Assembly: GCF_003324565.1 (NCBI RefSeq)
Contig: NZ_QOLA01000004.1
Coordinates: 310,001-374,000 of the forward strand
Reading direction: 5' to 3'
DNA length: 64,000 nucleotides
DNA from: Streptomyces sp. SDr-06
GTDB taxonomy: Bacteria > Actinomycetota > Actinomycetes > Streptomycetales > Streptomycetaceae
Part shown: in pieces, positions 53,448-64,000 of the stretch
Position numbering within the stretch: the stretch's first letter is position 1
Layout: each line of letters begins with the position of its first letter
Position numbers and translations under genes: made by a program
The notes under the pieces: generated by a model
What the model was told of the DNA's origin: nothing
The model's database searches: none
Seen by the model: the letters and a program-made list of their open reading frames with translations, nothing else

Positions 53448-54599
53448 ATGACTTCCGCCAACGAGAACACCGCCGCCGCATCCGCAGAGGACCCGCACGC
53501 CAACGACGCCGCCCCGTACGGAGGCGGCGACCCGTACGCCGACTACCGCTCCGGCGACTTCGCCTTCACCGAGCTCGTCGACCTCGCGGACCGACGGCTC
53601 GGCGCGGGAGTCATCGCCGCCAACGACGAGTTCTTCGCCGAGCGCGAGAACCTGCTCGTGCGCGAGCGGGCCGTGTTCGACCCCGAGCACTTCGGGCACA
53701 AGGGCAAGATCATGGACGGCTGGGAGACCCGCCGCCGTCGCGGTGCCGACGATCGTGATGGCGGATTCCCCGCGCCCGAGGACCACGACTGGGCGCTCGT
53801 CCGCCTCGGCGCGCCCGGCGTGATCAAGGGGATCGTCGTCGACACGGCGCACTTCCGGGGCAACTACCCGCAGCGGGTCTCGGTCCAGGCCACCTCCGTC
53901 GAGGGCTCGCCGAGCCCCGAGCGGCTCCTCGCCGACGACGTGAAGTGGGACGAGATCGTCCCGCCCACGCCGGTGCGCGGCCACGCCGAGAACGGCTTCG
54001 AGATCACCACCGGCCGCCGCTACACCCACGTCCGGCTCTGCCAGCACCCCGACGGCGGCGTCGCCCGCCTGCGCGTGCACGGCGAGGTCGTGCCCGACCC
54101 GGAGTGGCTCGACACGCTCGGCACGATCGACCTCGTGGCGGTCGTCAACGGCGGTGTCTACGAGGACGCGTCCGACAAGTTCTACTCCTCGCCGACGCAG
54201 ATCATCCTGCCCGGTACGTCGCGGAAGATGGACGACGGCTGGGAGAACCGCCGTCGCCGCGTCCGCGACACCAACGACTGGGTACGGTTCCGGCTGGTCG
54301 CACAGGGGGCGATCAGGGCGGTCGAGATCGACACGGCGTACCTGAAGGGGAACGCGGCGGGGTGGGTGGCGCTGAGCGGGCGCAACGGTGAGACGGGGGA
54401 GTGGTTCGAGATCATCCCGCGTACGCGTCTTGAGCCGGACGCGCTGCACCGGTTCCGCCTGCCCGCGCAGGCGGTGGCGACGCACGTCCGTCTCGACGCG
54501 TTCCCCGACGGTGGGGTGGCGCGGATGCGGCTGCACGGGGCGCTGACGGCCGAGGGCTCGGCCGAACTCCGCCGCCGCTACACGGAGTTGACCGGCTGA
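53448..54599 (+). CDS. alc: allantoicase
   Basis: 383 aa. Two repeated allantoicase domains, each with MDGWE(T/N)R(R)RR (about 85 and 260) and an HVRL(C/D)xxPDGGVAR segment (about 200 and 345). Hydrolyses allantoate to ureidoglycolate and urea for purine nitrogen. N-terminal ~25 residues are Ala/Glu-rich and extra. No other ureide gene is adjacent. Confidence 0.93.
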   Translation: MTSANENTAAASAEDPHANDAAPYGGGDPYADYRSGDFAFTELVDLADRRLGAGVIAANDEFFAERENLLVRERAVFDPEHFGHKGKIMDGWETRRRRGADDRDGGFPAPEDHDWALVRLGAPGVIKGIVVDTAHFRGNYPQRVSVQATSVEGSPSPERLLADDVKWDEIVPPTPVRGHAENGFEITTGRRYTHVRLCQHPDGGVARLRVHGEVVPDPEWLDTLGTIDLVAVVNGGVYEDASDKFYSSPTQIILPGTSRKMDDGWENRRRRVRDTNDWVRFRLVAQGAIRAVEIDTAYLKGNAAGWVALSGRNGETGEWFEIIPRTRLEPDALHRFRLPAQAVATHVRLDAFPDGGVARMRLHGALTAEGSAELRRRYTELTG

Positions 54600-55030
54600 T
54601 CCGGTCCCGCCCTTTTCCGCCCGGCGGCACGGTTGCGCGTTCGACGCCCGTCCGCCGGGCGGTCTTCATTCCCCACCCCGCCCCTTCCCGAAAGCCTCCG
54701 GCGGTGAGGGGGGAAAGGTCAGTTTTCCTGGGGGCTGCGCCCCAGCCCCCAGCGGGGGCTCCGCCCCCTGCACCCCCGGCGGGGCTGCGCCCAGACCCTC
54801 AGCGGGGCTGTGCCCCCCTGCACCCCTGCGGGGGCTGCGCCCAGACCCCCGGCAGGGGCTCCGCCCCCAGACCCCCGAAGGGGGGCTTCGCCCCGATGGG
54901 GGCTGGCCGGCCCTTCCCGGGGCGCGGGGGCGGAATCAGCCTCTCCGGCGTTTGAGGAGCGGGGTTCGGGGTGGAGCTCCGAGGGGGTGTCGGGTGGGTA
55001 GGCCCCGCAGGGGGTCCCCACCCCGCTCCG
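54600..55030. other. intergenic region with hairpin array, no gene
   Basis: 430 bp between convergent alc and pepN. No supportable gene; frames through it read Gly/Pro/Ala repeats from the hairpin array. The right part has GAATCAGCCTCTCCGGCGTTTGAG-like repeat sequence (about 54931-54955) known from Streptomyces intergenic repeats. Confidence 0.65.
54730..54894. repeat. array of seven GGGGCTNCGCCCC hairpins
   Basis: About seven consecutive short palindromes of the form GGGG(G)CTNCGCCCC, spaced by C/A-rich segments (CAGACCCCC, CTGCACCCC) with ~24-27-bp period. Between convergent genes, so a likely bidirectional transcription stop. Confidence 0.8.
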
Positions 55031-57607
55031 CTACGCGGACTCCGCGTCGGCCGCCCGGGCCCGCAGTGCCCGCTCGACGCCCGCCCGGGACTCCGAGATC
55101 AGGCGGCGCAGGGACGCGTTCGGCTGGGCCGAGGCGAGCCAGGCGTCCGTCGCGTCCAGGGTGTCCTGGGAGACCAGCAGCGACGGGTACAGGCCCACCG
55201 CGATCTGCTGGGCGATCTCGTGCGAGCGGGACTCCCACACGCCCTTGACCGCCGCGAAGAACTTCGAGGAGTACGGCGCGAGCAGCTCACGCTGGTCGGT
55301 CTGCACGAAGCCGCCGATCACCGCTTCCTGCACCGCGTTCGGCAGGGTGTCGCCCTCCACGACCGACGCCCACGCCTCGGCCTTCGCCTCCGGCGTCGGC
55401 CGCGCGGCCCGGGCGGTCGCCGCGTGGCGCTCGCCCGCCGCCGTCTTGTCGCGCTCCAGCTCCGCCGCGATCTCCGGCTCGTCGAAGACGCCGGTCGCGG
55501 CGAGCCGCTCCACGAACGCCCAGCGCAGCTCGGTGTCCACGACGAGCCCCTCGATGACCTCCGCGCCCGTCAACAGGGCCTGGAGCAGGTCGAGTTGCTG
55601 CGGGGTCCGGGCCGTCGCGGCGAACGCGCGGGCCCAGGCCAGCTGGTGGTCGCTGCCCGGCTCGGCGGTGCGCAGGTGCGCCAGCGTCGCGTCGGTCCAC
55701 TGGGTCAGGCCCGCGTCGCGCCACTCGGGCGCCGCGTACAGGTCGATGGCCAGCTTGACCTGCCGGTGCAGGGACTGGACCACGCCGATGTCGGACTCCT
55801 TGGCGATGCCGGAGAGGACCAGCGCCAGGTAGTCGCGCGTGGCGAGTTCGCCGTCGCGGGTCATGTCCCAGGCCGAGGCCCAGCACAGGGCGCGCGGCAG
55901 GGACTCGGTGAAGTCGCCCAGGTGCTCGGTGACCACCCGCAGGGACTCCTCGTCCAGGCGGACCTTCGCGTACGAGAGGTCGTCGTCGTTGAGCAGCACG
56001 ACGGCCGGGCGGCGGGTGCCCGCGGGCAGCTCGACCGCGGTGCGCTCGGCGGCCTCGATGTCCAGCTCGAACCGGTTCGTGCGGACCAGCTTGCCCGACC
56101 CGTCCAGGTCGTAGAAGCCGATCGCGATGCGGTGCGGACGCAGCGTCGGCGCGCCCTGCGCGCCGGCGGGCAGCGCCGGGGCCTCCTGGAGGACGGTGAA
56201 GGAGGTGATGGTGCCCGCGTCGTCCACGACGAGCTCGGGACGCAGCACGTTGATGCCGGCCGTCTCCAGCCACGCCCGCGACCAGGCCTTCAGGTCGCGG
56301 CCGCTCGTCTTCTCCAGCGCCCCGAGCAGGTCGGACAGGCGGGTGTTGCCGAACGCGTGCGCCTTGAAGTAGGCCTGCACGCCCTGGAAGAACTCGTCCA
56401 TGCCGACGTACGCCACGAGCTGCTTGAGCACGGAGGCGCCCTTGGCGTACGTGATGCCGTCGAAGTTGACCAGCACGTCGTCCAGGTCGCGGATGTCGGC
56501 CATGATCGGGTGCGTCGAGGGGAGCTGGTCCTGGCGGTAGGCCCAGGTCTTCATCGAGTTGGCGAACGTGGTCCAGGAGTGCGGCCACTTCGAGCCCTCG
56601 GCGTACGCCTGGCAGGCGATCGAGGTGTAGGTGGCGAACGACTCGTTCAGCCAGAGGTCGTTCCACCACTCCATCGTCACCAGGTCGCCGAACCACATGT
56701 GGGCGAGCTCGTGCAGGATGGTCTCGGCGCGCACCTCGTAGGCGGCGTCCGTCACCTTCGAGCGGAACACGTACTGGTCGCGGATGGTGACCGCGCCCGC
56801 GTTCTCCATCGCGCCCGCGTTGAACTCCGGCACGAAGAGCTGGTCGTACTTGGCGAACGGGTAGGCGTAGTCGAACTTCTCCTGGAACCAGTCGAAGCCC
56901 TGCCGGGTCACCGCGAAGATCTCGTCCGCGTCGAGGAACTCGGCGAGCGAGGGACGGCAGTAGATGCCCAGCGGCACGGACTGCCCGGCCGGGCCCTCGT
57001 ACGAGGAGTGCACCGAGTGGTACGGGCCCACGATCAGAGCGGTGATGTACGAGGAGATGCGCGGCGTCGGCTCGAAGACCCAGACGTCGTCCTTGGGCTC
57101 CGGCGTCGGCGAGTTGGAGATCACCGTCCAGCCGCTCGGCGCCTTCACGGTGAACTGGAACGTCGCCTTCAGGTCGGGCTGCTCGAACGAGGCGAACACC
57201 CGGCGCGCGTCCGGTACCTCGAACTGCGTGTACAGGTAGGCCTGTTGGTCCACCGGGTCCACGAAGCGGTGCAGGCCTTCGCCGGTGTTGGTGTACGCGC
57301 AGTCCGCGACGACCTTCAGCTCGTTGGGGCCCGCTTCGAGCCCGGCCAGCGCGATCCGGCTGTCGGCGAACACGGCGGCCGCGTCCAGCGCGGTCCCGTT
57401 CAGGACGACCTCGTGCACGGTCGGCGCGACCAGGTCGATGAAGGTCTCCGCCCCGGCCTCGGCAGAATCGAAGCGCACGGTGGTCACGGACCGATAGGTG
57501 CCGCCCTCCTGCGCGCCGCTCAGGTCGAGCTCGATCTCGTACGAGTCAACGGTGAGCAGCGCGGCCCGCCGCTGCGCCTCTTCACGGGTCAGATTCGTGC
57601 CAGGCAC
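55031..57607 (-). CDS. pepN: aminopeptidase N
   Basis: 858 aa from GTG 57607 (AGGAG 9 nt upstream); the frame stays open upstream but the family N-terminus fits here. M1 family: GAMEN substrate motif near 260, HELAHMW with NESFATY zinc ligands near 295-320, C-terminal ERAP1-like helical domain. Cytoplasmic removal of N-terminal residues. Monocistronic. Confidence 0.95.
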   Translation of the reverse strand: MPGTNLTREEAQRRAALLTVDSYEIELDLSGAQEGGTYRSVTTVRFDSAEAGAETFIDLVAPTVHEVVLNGTALDAAAVFADSRIALAGLEAGPNELKVVADCAYTNTGEGLHRFVDPVDQQAYLYTQFEVPDARRVFASFEQPDLKATFQFTVKAPSGWTVISNSPTPEPKDDVWVFEPTPRISSYITALIVGPYHSVHSSYEGPAGQSVPLGIYCRPSLAEFLDADEIFAVTRQGFDWFQEKFDYAYPFAKYDQLFVPEFNAGAMENAGAVTIRDQYVFRSKVTDAAYEVRAETILHELAHMWFGDLVTMEWWNDLWLNESFATYTSIACQAYAEGSKWPHSWTTFANSMKTWAYRQDQLPSTHPIMADIRDLDDVLVNFDGITYAKGASVLKQLVAYVGMDEFFQGVQAYFKAHAFGNTRLSDLLGALEKTSGRDLKAWSRAWLETAGINVLRPELVVDDAGTITSFTVLQEAPALPAGAQGAPTLRPHRIAIGFYDLDGSGKLVRTNRFELDIEAAERTAVELPAGTRRPAVVLLNDDDLSYAKVRLDEESLRVVTEHLGDFTESLPRALCWASAWDMTRDGELATRDYLALVLSGIAKESDIGVVQSLHRQVKLAIDLYAAPEWRDAGLTQWTDATLAHLRTAEPGSDHQLAWARAFAATARTPQQLDLLQALLTGAEVIEGLVVDTELRWAFVERLAATGVFDEPEIAAELERDKTAAGERHAATARAARPTPEAKAEAWASVVEGDTLPNAVQEAVIGGFVQTDQRELLAPYSSKFFAAVKGVWESRSHEIAQQIAVGLYPSLLVSQDTLDATDAWLASAQPNASLRRLISESRAGVERALRARAADAESA

Positions 57608-57739
57608 CCGGTCATCTCCTTCAGATGCTTCAGTTCCATCAGATCGTGATGTTTCCGGCCATCCTTGCACGCACGACGCGCACAGCGCGATGTCCGTTTT
57701 CCGCCGGTGAACAGGGGCCCGCGCGACCACCCTTGCGGC

Positions 57740-58234
57740 ATGACGACCTACACCGCACGCCCCATCGACCCCACCGTCCTCAAGCAGCTGCGCGACACCG
57801 ACGACGCCGGGCAGCCGTGCCTCCCGTTCACCGACCACGAGGGCGGCTCCCCGCTGCGCTGCTGCCTGCGCCCGATCCGCCCCGGCGAGCGGGTGGCCCT
57901 CGTCTCGTACGCCCCGCTGCGCCGCTGGGCCGCCGAGACCTCGGCCACCCCGGGCGCCTACGACGAGCAGGGTCCCGTCTTCATCCACGCCGAGGAGTGC
58001 GAGGGCCCCGCCACCGAGGAGTACCCCTCCACCCGGCCGGGGGCGCTTCGGGTCCTGCGCCGCTACAGCCGGGACGGGCACATCCTGGGAGGGCGGCTCC
58101 TGACGCTCCCCGAGGAGGCGACCCCCGCCTTCGACGCCGCCCTCGACGAGGCGTTCGCCGACCCGGAGGTCGCCCTGGTGCACGTCCGCGCGGTCGAATA
58201 CGGCTGCTTCCACTTCGAGGTGCGCCGCCCCTGA
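57740..58234 (+). CDS. DUF1203 family protein
   Basis: 164 aa. Core patterns CCLRPIRPGERVALVSYAP, GPVFIHAEECEG and VHVRAVEYGCFHFEVRRP match DUF1203. Two Cys and His in the middle; no assigned function. Divergent from pepN. Confidence 0.85.
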   Translation: MTTYTARPIDPTVLKQLRDTDDAGQPCLPFTDHEGGSPLRCCLRPIRPGERVALVSYAPLRRWAAETSATPGAYDEQGPVFIHAEECEGPATEEYPSTRPGALRVLRRYSRDGHILGGRLLTLPEEATPAFDAALDEAFADPEVALVHVRAVEYGCFHFEVRRP

Positions 58235-58396
58235 CCGGCCTCCTTCAGCGCCTTGGCGAACTCCCGTAGCCGCGCGCTGTCCCCGCCCCGGGGCCCTGGA
58301 AGCCGATCCGCAGGGTCGCGCCGAGCCCCCGCGCCGAACGGTGTCAGGTGCGCTTCGCCGTTGTTCCCCGCGGCCGGGCGCCGAAAGGTGGGGGGC

Positions 58397-59587
58397 ATGG
58401 ACACCGCCCCCGAACAGCCTTCCTCCGCCAGGGTGTTGAGTCCGGCGCGCGGCCGGGCCGCCGTGCTCGCCGTCGCCGCCACCACCTTCAGCGTCGTCAC
58501 CACCGAGATGCTGCCCGTCGGGCTGCTCAGCCCGATCGCCGTCGCCCTCCACGTCTCCGAGGGGACCGCCGGGCTCGCCGTCACCCTGCCCGGCCTGGTC
58601 GCCGCGCTCACCGCGCCCCTGCTGCCCGCCCTCGCGGGCCGCGCCGACCGGCGCTCGCTCCTGGTCGGCCTGGCCCTGCTGCTCGCCCTCGCCGACCTGG
58701 CGTCCGCGCTGGCCCCCGTCTTCGCGGTGCTCCTGGCGGCCCGGCTGCTCGTCGGGGTGTGCGTCGGCGGGATCTGGGCCGTCGCGGCCGGGCTCGGCCA
58801 CCGGCTCGTGTCCGCGCGGGCGGTCGGCCGGGCCACCGCCGTCATCTTCAGCGGGATCGCGGTGGCCTCCGTCGTCGGCGTCCCCGCGGGCGCCCTGACC
58901 GGTCAACTCGCGGGCTGGCGCTGGGGGTTCGCGCTGGTCGGTCTCCTCGCCGCGATCGTCGCCGGGCTGCTCGCGGCCCTCCTGCCGCCGCTGCCCGCCG
59001 AGTCCGCCGTGCGCCCGGCCGCCTTCCGTGCCGTCCTGCGGCTCGCGTCGATCCGGAGCGGCCTGCTGCTCCTGGCCCTGCTGGTCACCGGCCACTTCGC
59101 CGCGTACACCTACGTCCGGCCGGTCCTGGAACGGGCCCATGGGATCGGCGACGGCGCCATCAGCGCACTGCTCCTGCTGTACGGCGTCGCGGGCGTCGCC
59201 GGGAACTTCCTCGGCGGCACCGTCTCGGCCCGCTCCCCTGGCCGGGCGCTGCGCACCATGGCGGCGGCGCTCGCGGCCACCCTGTTCCTCCTGGCCGCCC
59301 TCGGCGACGGCGCGGCCGTGGCCGTCACCCTGCTCGTGGTGTGGGGGCTCGCCTACGGCGGTGTCTCGGTCGCCGGGCAGAACTGGTTCTCGGCCGCCGC
59401 GCCCCGGGCGAGGGAGGCGGTGACGGCGCTGTTCTCGGGGGTGTTCAACGCGGCGATCGCGCTGGGCGCGGCGGCCGGAGGCCTGGCCGTGGACCGCGCG
59501 GGCGAGCCGGGCGTGCTGTGGCTGGGCGCCGCTCTCGCGGCGCTGGCCCTCGCGGTGGCGGCTCGTGCCCGCCGCACGGGCGGGTGA
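58397..59587 (+). CDS. MFS exporter (sugar/drug efflux type)
   Basis: 396 aa. 12 TM helices; TEMLPVGLLSPIA near TM1 and GRADRRSLLVGLALL after TM2 match the arabinose-efflux/AraJ branch. Start ATG with AAAGGTGGGGG upstream. Lone gene, convergent with asd. Confidence 0.88.
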   Translation: MDTAPEQPSSARVLSPARGRAAVLAVAATTFSVVTTEMLPVGLLSPIAVALHVSEGTAGLAVTLPGLVAALTAPLLPALAGRADRRSLLVGLALLLALADLASALAPVFAVLLAARLLVGVCVGGIWAVAAGLGHRLVSARAVGRATAVIFSGIAVASVVGVPAGALTGQLAGWRWGFALVGLLAAIVAGLLAALLPPLPAESAVRPAAFRAVLRLASIRSGLLLLALLVTGHFAAYTYVRPVLERAHGIGDGAISALLLLYGVAGVAGNFLGGTVSARSPGRALRTMAAALAATLFLLAALGDGAAVAVTLLVVWGLAYGGVSVAGQNWFSAAAPRAREAVTALFSGVFNAAIALGAAAGGLAVDRAGEPGVLWLGAALAALALAVAARARRTGG

Positions 59588-59591
59588 GCAC

Positions 59592-59634
59592 GGGCGAGGG
59601 GGCGGCCGCCGTCGAAGCGCCCGCCCCCCTCGGC
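59592..59634. terminator. GC-rich imperfect hairpin between convergent genes
   Basis: GGGCGAGGGGGCGG (59592-59605) pairs with CCGCCCCCCTCG (from 59621) with one bulge. Between MFS and asd stops. Confidence 0.45.
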
Positions 59635-59662
59635 GGCCGAGACCCTCGGCCGTCCGCGGTCC

Positions 59663-62390
<2,728 letters not shown>

Positions 62391-62404
62391 GCGCACACGA
62401 CGAA

Positions 62405-62439
62405 GCGGGGCGGGTGCTCGTGAAGAGCGCCCGCCCCGC
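62405..62439. terminator. bidirectional terminator between M28 and S8 genes
   Basis: 15-bp stem (GCGGGGCGGGTGCTC with complement, one T-G pair) and 5-nt loop GTGAA; 14 nt past one stop and 18 past the other. Confidence 0.85.
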
Positions 62440-62456
62440 CGTGTGGGGACGACCCG

Positions 62457-64000
62457 TTACGGGGTGACCTTCTGGATGAGCACGCTGCCGCTGCCCGCCG
62501 CGGTGCCGCGCTCGTTCACCAGCTGCACGGTGCCGAAGAACTGACGGCCCTCGGGAGCCGCGCCCGCCGCGACGACATCGGCCGTCACCTGGGCGGACGC
62601 GCCGCCCGCGAGCTTGACGGTCTTGCTCTCGTCGACCTTGACGGTGCCGAGCGAGGGCGCGAAGTACACGTCCTTGTAGGCGTACGTCGTCGACCCGGAC
62701 GGGACCGCGTAGCCCGCGACCTGGATCGTGTACGTGCCCGGGGCCGGCTTGACCAGGCTCACCGACTCGTCCGAGCTGCTGGTCGTGGACTTGCCGACGG
62801 TCTTGCCGTTCTGGTCCAGGACGTACAGGTCGAGGTCGGCGCCCTTGTCGGAGGTGCCGCCGATGGACACGTCCAGGTGCTCGACGCCCGCGCCGATGGT
62901 GACGGTGCTGGTCTGCGTCTCACCGGCCTTGATGGTCGGCGTGGCGACCTTCGCGGAGCCCAGCGAGCCGCCCTTCAGGCTGCCCTCCAGAGCGGCGAAG
63001 CCGTTGGTGACCTTCCACTGCACGGGGGCCGGGGTGCCCACCTTGGCCTCGGGCACCGTCTGGGTGGCCGGGTCGAAGTTCACGCCGAGCACCGAGGCGT
63101 CCAGCTTGAAGGAGTTGTCCAGGTACGGCGACGTACGGCGCGCCTCGACCTCGATCTCCCACACGCCGGCCTGCGGGTTCGCGTACGAGCGCAGGTCGGG
63201 GCGGCAGGTGTTGGCCGGGTTGTCGTAGTTCGGGTAGCAGTTCGGCGTCCCCGTGGGGTCGACGGCCACACCGTAGGGGTGGATCGAGATGAAGCGGGTC
63301 TGGCTGCCCGAGCGCAGCGCGCCCATGCGGACCTCCAGGTTCTGCGCGCCCGCCGGGACGTTCAGGAAGTACGACTTGGTGGAGTTGCGCTGCACCGTCG
63401 AGGACGCCGTGAAGGTGAAGCCGGGGCCCGCGACCGGGGTCGCGACGATCACCGTGGCCATGATCTGCTGGTCGACGCCGACCGTCTTGGGGTCGTCGAC
63501 CTGGAGGATCGCGCTGTGCACGCCGCCGGAGCGCGGCTGCGCCTGCACCTTGACGGTGACGGGCTTGCCGAGCGGCAGGTTCACCTCGTCGTCGCCGAGC
63601 ACCCGGAACGTGCCGTCGTCGTTCTTGAACGACAGCCTGTGCCGGACGTTCTTGTCCGGGCCCGTGGTGCGGGTGACCGTGACGTCGTACGTCTTCTTCT
63701 GCCCGGCCTTCAGGCCGCTCTCGCGGTCGTAGATGCCGGTGCCGACGTTCGGCGTCTTCAGTGCGAAGGAGAGCGCGCTGGAGACCGGGGCGGTCACCGT
63801 GTACTCGTGGGCCGGGGCCTTCTTCTTCGCGGTCTGCTTGATCGCGTCCCAGGCGCCCACGATGTTGATCAGGCCGGAGCCCTCCTGGTAGGCCTGAACA
63901 CCCTTGATGTGCTTGGCCGTCGAGGTCAGCGCGGTGCGCAGGTCGACCGGCGGCAGGTCGATGCCCTGCTGCTTGGCGGCCGAGAGGAGCAGCGCCGAGG
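62457..64000 (-). CDS. subtilase-family (S8) peptidase, C-terminal part
   Basis: About 514 codons visible; the gene enters from beyond the right edge, so no start is called (the internal ATG at 63860 is not the start). The first visible residues (SALLLSAAKQQGIDLP; QEGSGLINIVGAWDAI) are the helix after the catalytic Ser of subtilases. After that come ~440 residues of beta-rich, Ig-like domains (KVQAQPRSGGVHSAILQVDD; DLDLYVLDQNGKTVGK). The catalytic triad lies outside. Secreted protease by family. Confidence 0.85.
   Translation of the reverse strand, partial: SALLLSAAKQQGIDLPPVDLRTALTSTAKHIKGVQAYQEGSGLINIVGAWDAIKQTAKKKAPAHEYTVTAPVSSALSFALKTPNVGTGIYDRESGLKAGQKKTYDVTVTRTTGPDKNVRHRLSFKNDDGTFRVLGDDEVNLPLGKPVTVKVQAQPRSGGVHSAILQVDDPKTVGVDQQIMATVIVATPVAGPGFTFTASSTVQRNSTKSYFLNVPAGAQNLEVRMGALRSGSQTRFISIHPYGVAVDPTGTPNCYPNYDNPANTCRPDLRSYANPQAGVWEIEVEARRTSPYLDNSFKLDASVLGVNFDPATQTVPEAKVGTPAPVQWKVTNGFAALEGSLKGGSLGSAKVATPTIKAGETQTSTVTIGAGVEHLDVSIGGTSDKGADLDLYVLDQNGKTVGKSTTSSSDESVSLVKPAPGTYTIQVAGYAVPSGSTTYAYKDVYFAPSLGTVKVDESKTVKLAGGASAQVTADVVAAGAAPEGRQFFGTVQLVNERGTAAGSGSVLIQKVTP

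Noticed and set aside
54730..54894. Possible CRISPR-like array
   Set aside because: Units are themselves palindromic with no unique spacers of constant length and no cas genes. Better explained as a hairpin array.
57608..59140. N-terminal extension of the pepN frame to 1369 codons
   Set aside because: GTG 57607 has a good ribosome site and the family N-terminus. The extension overlaps DUF1203 and MFS genes in antisense and is low complexity.

Overview
The window is high-GC, with actinomycete gene density, start codons (many GTG, some TTG) and gene families. It looks like a Streptomyces (or very close relative) chromosome. No tRNA, rRNA or CRISPR array is visible.

Region 1 (1 to about 10,150) is the right-hand part of an actinomycete integrative and conjugative element (AICE, pSAM2-like). 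Almost all of it reads leftward. Reading from the right: a NUDIX gene and a divergent GntR/HutC repressor (a KorSA/Pif-like pair) share an operator. Two more copies of that 16-bp palindrome sit at the promoter of the leftward operon. The operon then holds small conserved AICE genes, a DUF2637 membrane protein, zinc-binding small proteins, the FtsK-like DNA translocase TraB, an array of 8-bp repeats directly 3' of traB that fits a clt transfer locus, a DUF6251-like membrane protein, a Prim-Pol replication protein and a P-loop ATPase cut by the window edge. Integrase, excisionase and the left att site must lie outside.

Region 2 (10,224 to 21,822) is chromosomal: ABC-F protein EttA, a thioesterase, a conserved hypothetical, an ABC exporter (an ATPase with an unusual AbrB-like tail and two very large FtsX-type permeases), a group II truncated haemoglobin and a PCMT-like methyltransferase.

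Region 3 (21,803 to 32,379, minus strand) is a seven-gene signalling cluster. It holds a four-TM GlnX-like receptor, a GlnH-like binding protein, a helical protein, a PknG-family kinase, a PP2C phosphatase, a VWA protein and an FHA protein. It looks like the mycobacterial GlnX-GlnH-PknG amino-acid sensing module, extended with the parts of a kinase/phosphatase/vWA triad and a phosphothreonine reader. This is the most interesting system in the window.

Region 4 (32,579 to 39,301) is a six-gene sugar operon (ROK repressor, lipoprotein, two permeases, GH4 glycosidase, sugar kinase). It matches the csnR-E-F-G-H-K organisation for chitosan oligosaccharide uptake and has a perfect operator upstream of csnR.

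Region 5 (39,414 to 64,000) is mixed chromosomal: MscS channel, HNH nuclease, secreted GH84-like enzyme with an altered catalytic pair, a repeat-containing small peptide coupled to malQ, a MarR/MFS pair with a strong palindrome, two EamA transporters, LysR regulator, aldo/keto reductase, allantoicase, aminopeptidase N, DUF1203, an MFS exporter, asd, an M28 aminopeptidase and the 3' end of a subtilase gene. Two intergenic repeat regions (47,093-47,411 and 54,730-54,894) and a duplicated 43-bp regulatory element (50,375 and 53,374) are embedded here.
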